This document shows positions 60,925-64,000 of a stretch of 64,000 bases of DNA, one piece after another. A program made the position numbers and the translations under genes. The notes under the pieces are model-generated. The model did not search any database and was not told where the DNA came from. It was given only the letters and a program-made list of their open reading frames with translations. This stretch comes from Salegentibacter sp. (GTDB lineage Bacteria > Bacteroidota > Bacteroidia > Flavobacteriales > Flavobacteriaceae): positions 2,606,514 to 2,670,513 of the forward strand of contig CP051246.1 of NCBI GenBank assembly GCA_017795085.1, given 5' to 3'. How positions within the stretch are numbered: position 1 is the first letter of the stretch; each line of letters opens with the position of its first letter.

Positions 60925-61500
60925 ATGGAGCCGAAAGACTACTTTGAAATTGCATATTGGATAATTAGTTTAGGAATTTTAGGAGTAACTGTTTACTGGA
61001 TTGCCACAAGTCCGATAAGGGCCGTTGAAACAGGACGAAAACTCGATAACGAACAAAATAAATACAACGCCAAACGAGACTTGTTTTTGACACTGTTTTC
61101 GCTAAGGGGAAATCCAACACATTATGACTTCGTAAGTGGTCTAAACCAAATTGATATTGTTTTTCAGGACGAAGAAAAAGTTTTAGTGGCTTGGGAGAAA
61201 CTTTACGAATCATTGGGTAATACAAATTTGACAAACCCAATTCAAACTTGGGATTTACTAAGAACTGAACTTCTTTCTGAGATGGCACAGTCTTTAGGTT
61301 ATCAGAAATTGAAACAGACTTCAATTCAGCGGAATTATTCACCTCAAGCTCACGCAAATCAGAGTGACGAAAATTGGAACTATCAACAAACAGCGAAGAC
61401 GTATTTTGAGACAGGTGCTCAAATGCATAAGATTTGGATAAATCACTATTCAAATCCTGACAATTTGGAAGAAAATCAAAATAAAAAATTGGATTCATAA
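60925..61500 (+). CDS. DUF6680-like membrane-anchored protein
   Basis: A 191-residue protein with an N-terminal membrane helix (IAYWIISLGILGVTVYWIA). The body has RDLFLTLFSLRGNPTHYDFVSGLNQIDIVFQDEEKVLVAWEKLYESL, and LLSEMAQSLGYQKLKQTSIQRNYSPQAH follows. This pattern fits DUF6680, small accessory proteins of unknown role. The ATG at 60925 is chosen; a TTG at 60886 would start inside the end of R1. It is a single-gene unit between R1 and R2. Confidence 0.68.
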   Translation: MEPKDYFEIAYWIISLGILGVTVYWIATSPIRAVETGRKLDNEQNKYNAKRDLFLTLFSLRGNPTHYDFVSGLNQIDIVFQDEEKVLVAWEKLYESLGNTNLTNPIQTWDLLRTELLSEMAQSLGYQKLKQTSIQRNYSPQAHANQSDENWNYQQTAKTYFETGAQMHKIWINHYSNPDNLEENQNKKLDS

Positions 61501-61527
61501 TAAAATTTGAATTGTTAAAAATGGCAG

Positions 61528-61815
61528 CAGCTAATAGCTAAGCATTCGTGTGGCCGGAACAGCTTGTCCCGCTTTTTCGGGAGCCTAATATGCATGCAAT
61601 GTTGACTAAACCGGTTCTTTGCAGTTAACTAAATATAGTGACCTGAAACACAATGAAAACGGGGCACGGACACAAAAAATGGTATTTTGATTATGGCCGC
61701 CACGACCAATAGTCCCTTTTTTACTTATCTTAGAATGCAGATAACCAAAAAAGCACACAATACCATGTAACTGCGATAGCCGCGAAAATTCGACTACTAC
61801 AGTTACATTTACGTT
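61528..61815 (+). repeat. Cassette repeat R2, ending TACGTT
   Basis: About 288 bases. It is near identical to R3 over its 3' ~215 bases (about ten differences by eye), and the identity stops exactly at ACGTT. The 3' part forms a hairpin: ATGTAACTG (61765-61773) with CAGTTACAT (61800-61808), preceded by GCACACAA and followed by CGTT at 61812-61815 and then ATGCATAATT. It has no gene of its own. Confidence 0.8.
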
Positions 61816-61833
61816 ATGCATAATTGAAAAAAA

Positions 61834-62487
61834 ATGTGGTTCCAAAAGAAAATAAAACCTGAAAAAATAAAAGATAGAAATACGAAACAATTGCGTTCTT
61901 CTGGAATTGAAGTAATTGAACATCTACCCTATTTGGACAATCCTGAATTTAGAGAGCCAAAAGAAATTGCTCGTAGAACTATGGTTCTGACAGCATTATT
62001 TCAATTACACCTTCAAGCACCAAGAGATATAATAAAAAAATGGCTTAAAGAAAACGGACTCTTAACGAATTTAAACGATGAGGAATTGGAATATTTGGAA
62101 ACGGAATATTCCGAATTGCCTGAACAATCTCAAACAGATATTTATTGGTTTGTTGAAGCCATTTGGACTTTTGCTTGGGTTGGTGGATTTCATAACAATC
62201 TGACTTTGAATACTGGCGTAGAAGATTCACTCGCTTCATTAATTCCGAACATTGCAAAAAATGAGCCAGCAGAAAAATTCATTTCGGAATTTAAATTAAG
62301 AAATCAAGTAGAAATCTTTGAAATGTTGGACAAGTTCTATCGTGCTCATTGGTTTGCTCGAAATAACGACTTAACAGGAAAACAATCAGACAAAGTCGAT
62401 TTAGACATAATAATGGAGAGAAGAAAAGCACTTGAATATACTGTTTACAGAGAATTTGACTGGAATGAGATTTCGCTTGACACATAA
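61834..62487 (+). CDS. DUF4272 family protein
   Basis: A 217-residue soluble protein of DUF4272. It has an N-terminal RNTKQLRSSGIEVIEHLPYL segment and EIARRTMVLTALFQL. The aromatic WFVEAIWTFAWVGGF core lies near residue 110, and the C-terminal signature ERRKALEYTVYREFDWNEISLDT is present. Function is unknown. It occurs widely as a single accessory gene, sometimes near toxin/immunity loci. Here it is a single-gene cassette between R2 and R3, starting 18 bases after the R2 CGTT. Confidence 0.85.
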   Translation: MWFQKKIKPEKIKDRNTKQLRSSGIEVIEHLPYLDNPEFREPKEIARRTMVLTALFQLHLQAPRDIIKKWLKENGLLTNLNDEELEYLETEYSELPEQSQTDIYWFVEAIWTFAWVGGFHNNLTLNTGVEDSLASLIPNIAKNEPAEKFISEFKLRNQVEIFEMLDKFYRAHWFARNNDLTGKQSDKVDLDIIMERRKALEYTVYREFDWNEISLDT

Positions 62488-62498
62488 AAAACAACTAT

Positions 62499-62765
62499 GC
62501 ACAATAACTAAGCGTTCGTGTGGCCGGTACGGCCCAACATGAACGCTCTGTTGACTGAACCCGTTCTTTGCCGGTTAACTAAATATAGAGACCTGAAACA
62601 TAATGAAAACGGGGCACGGACACCAAAAATGGTATTTTGATTATGGCCGCCACGGCCAACAGTCCCTTTTTTACTTATCTTAGAATGCAGATAACCAAAA
62701 AAGCACACAATACCATGTAACTGCAATAGCCGCGAAAATTCGACTACTACAGTTACATTTACGTT
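62499..62765 (+). repeat. Cassette repeat R3, ending TACGTT
   Basis: It begins GCACAATAACTAAGCG, close to the R2 start, and lacks a ~22-base piece present in R1 and R2. It ends with the same hairpin: ATGTAACTG (62715-62723) with CAGTTACAT (62750-62758). GCACACAA (62703-62710) is perfectly complementary to TTGTGTGC (62764-62771), which spans the junction, giving a full attC-like fold of about 69 bases. Confidence 0.82.
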
Positions 62766-62805
62766 GTGTGCAATTAAACCAAAATGTTAACTAATTAAAT
62801 GTATT

Positions 62806-63537
62806 ATGCCAGAAACAGATAATTTACCAGATGAAATAACTTTTAGTCAAATTGAGGAATTAAAATTTGGAAATATTTGTTATCAATTAGCTACAAGGGG
62901 AAAATGGCTTTTCAAAGCAAGTTTTAATTCAACTTCATTTTTTATTGATAAAAATTTTCTATTGACATCAGCTCATAATGTAGTAAGAACATACCGGAAT
63001 GTAAATTGGCTTATCATTGCACCATCAAGGATTTATAAAACTTATCATTATGGTAAATTTTCATTCAAAACAGAAAATTCAATGAATTTCAAGATTTACC
63101 CTGATTATGATATGCGAAATAAACCAATGAGAAGTTTGTATGATATAGCTTTAATATATGTCCCTGATAGTATAATTAATAATAATCCAAATTTCACATT
63201 CCAAAACTCTTTGCCATTATTAGAAGATATTTCATCATTAGCAATCGGTGAAGAAGTTTATTGTGCAGGATATCCAGCTTCTGGAAAACACAAAAACAGA
63301 TATCGAATGACATTGGATAAATCTACAATTACTGACATTAATGAACATCGTTTCACTCATAGTCTTAATACAGCGACTGGAAATAGTGGCTCGCCTATAA
63401 TGGTAAAAAGAGATAATCAATTTTATGTAATTGGAGTAAACTCGATAAAAAATTTTGGAACACTCATTAACGATACAAAGCAAAATTGGATTCAAGAATC
63501 TATGGATACATTTACTTCATTAAATAATAACTTTTAA
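62806..63537 (+). CDS. Trypsin-like serine protease
   Basis: A 243-residue chymotrypsin-fold protease with a complete triad: FLLTSAHNVV (His 57), LYDIALIYVP (Asp 113) and TATGNSGSPIMV (Ser 194). No signal peptide is seen, so it probably acts in the cytoplasm. The N-terminal 20 residues are acidic. It begins 40 bases after the R3 CGTT and is followed after 12 bases by a second gene in the same direction, so a two-gene unit is likely. Cytoplasmic trypsin-like proteases occur in bacterial conflict systems, where they cleave a partner or host protein. Confidence 0.85.
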   Translation: MPETDNLPDEITFSQIEELKFGNICYQLATRGKWLFKASFNSTSFFIDKNFLLTSAHNVVRTYRNVNWLIIAPSRIYKTYHYGKFSFKTENSMNFKIYPDYDMRNKPMRSLYDIALIYVPDSIINNNPNFTFQNSLPLLEDISSLAIGEEVYCAGYPASGKHKNRYRMTLDKSTITDINEHRFTHSLNTATGNSGSPIMVKRDNQFYVIGVNSIKNFGTLINDTKQNWIQESMDTFTSLNNNF

Positions 63538-63549
63538 ATAATTTATAAA

Positions 63550-64000
63550 ATGGCAATACTAGGTACTAAAAAATTTTGGAAACCAGCTGTAGGTGCTTCA
63601 CCATCACAAAAAGAAAATCAAATATTAAAAAATTCTGGCTATCTAAATCTTCAACTTACTTCGGTCAATTATATGTCTAAAGGAAATTTTTGGCAAAATA
63701 CCTTTGGAGGAAGAGATAAGATTGCATTAGCCACAAATCTAAAATATCAAACAGGAGTTGAAACTATCGAAGCCACTTCAGTTCAAGACGTTCGTGAAGT
63801 TAAAGTGAACAAAAACTATAATTTAGGCCTTAACAGAAATATTGCTGTCAAAATACCTTTAAATGCTGATGCAATTTCAATTGACGTAAAAATGACCGCT
63901 GTCAAAGACGACTTACTTGAAGCAAAATTTGATATGTTGAATAAACCTGAATATCAATCAGCCTTACAATTAGCGCCAACAGTTGTTGGTCAGGTGCTAA
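63550..64000 (+). CDS. Unknown protein coupled to the trypsin-like protease (3' truncated by the window)
   Basis: An open frame from ATG 63550 to the window end (150 codons, no stop), starting MAILGTKKFWKPAVGASPSQKEN. The first part is polar with short hydrophobic runs. It contains NFWQNTFGGRDKIALATNLKYQTG and later alternating strand-like segments (NIAVKIPLNADAISIDVKMTAVKDDLL). No signal peptide, no membrane helix, no recognised domain. The tight spacing to the protease gene suggests a partner or substrate. Confidence 0.7.
   Translation, partial: MAILGTKKFWKPAVGASPSQKENQILKNSGYLNLQLTSVNYMSKGNFWQNTFGGRDKIALATNLKYQTGVETIEATSVQDVREVKVNKNYNLGLNRNIAVKIPLNADAISIDVKMTAVKDDLLEAKFDMLNKPEYQSALQLAPTVVGQVL

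Noticed and set aside
60965..61498. A 177-residue minus-strand frame opposite the DUF6680-like gene
   Set aside because: The plus-strand frame has a membrane helix and family-like motifs, and it follows the cassette orientation. The minus frame has neither.
61606..62726. Two minus-strand reading frames (61606-61923 and 62508-62726) encoding nearly the same peptide with LHGIVCFFGYLHSKISKKGT
   Set aside because: They lie within repeats R2 and R3. Their similarity is a by-product of the DNA repeat, and they run opposite to all cassette genes. The first one also runs into the DUF4272 gene.
57053..62771. A CRISPR array
   Set aside because: The repeats are few, long (80-290 bases) and separated by genes, not by short equal spacers, and no cas gene is present.

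Overview
The window comes from a marine-type member of the Flavobacteriaceae (Bacteroidota; close to the Salegentibacter/Gramella/Zunongwangia group by overall gene style, which is inference). The signs are three SusC/SusD outer-membrane pairs, a fused alpha/beta 2-oxoacid dehydrogenase E1, a menaquinone (men) cluster, many lipoprotein signals, a FecR/ECF sigma pair, and repeated Bacteroidota-type -7 boxes (TAnnTTTG) just upstream of genes.

Region 1 (1-17.3 kb) is core genome: E1 dehydrogenase; menB, menD, menF and a hotdog thioesterase of menaquinone synthesis with cvfB-like and DUF2853 genes between them; a serine hydrolase; an Nramp-related transporter; dnaK; sdaA; an M28 peptidase and a GDSL esterase. 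Region 2 (17.6-29.7 kb) begins with tRNA-Ser(TGA) followed directly by a tyrosine recombinase, which suggests integration at the tRNA 3' end. It continues with a SusC-SusD-phosphodiesterase operon and a dinB-dnaE2 mutagenesis cassette whose start is covered by a paired palindrome resembling an operator.

Region 3 (29.8-43.1 kb) is a sigma/anti-sigma controlled polysaccharide utilisation locus: ECF sigma, FecR, SusC with an STN signalling domain, SusD, two endonuclease/exonuclease/phosphatase-fold proteins, an SGNH esterase, a BNR_4 beta-propeller protein and a GH88 unsaturated uronyl hydrolase. This points to a uronic-acid-containing polysaccharide. An IS982 element (43.2-44.2 kb) separates it from region 4 (44.2-54.5 kb). 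Region 4 has an AraC regulator, a MauE-type redox membrane protein and a small secreted DUF6520 protein with two cysteines, convergent with a SusC-SusD-M16 protease operon. I regard it as a candidate undescribed peptide-handling system.

Region 5 (54.6-64 kb) is accessory. It has a candidate 6S-like small RNA, an HTH protein, gene remnants, and then an array in which single genes or gene pairs are separated by hairpin-forming repeats that all end in CGTT followed by variable bases, much like integron gene cassettes (attC sites). The cargo is a TIR-like effector, an OGG1/AGOG-like DNA glycosylase paired with a GIY-YIG-like nuclease, a nitrilase-family amidase, DUF6680-like and DUF4272 proteins, and a trypsin-like protease with an unknown partner that runs off the window. 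Several look like anti-phage or conflict functions. No integron integrase is present in the window.
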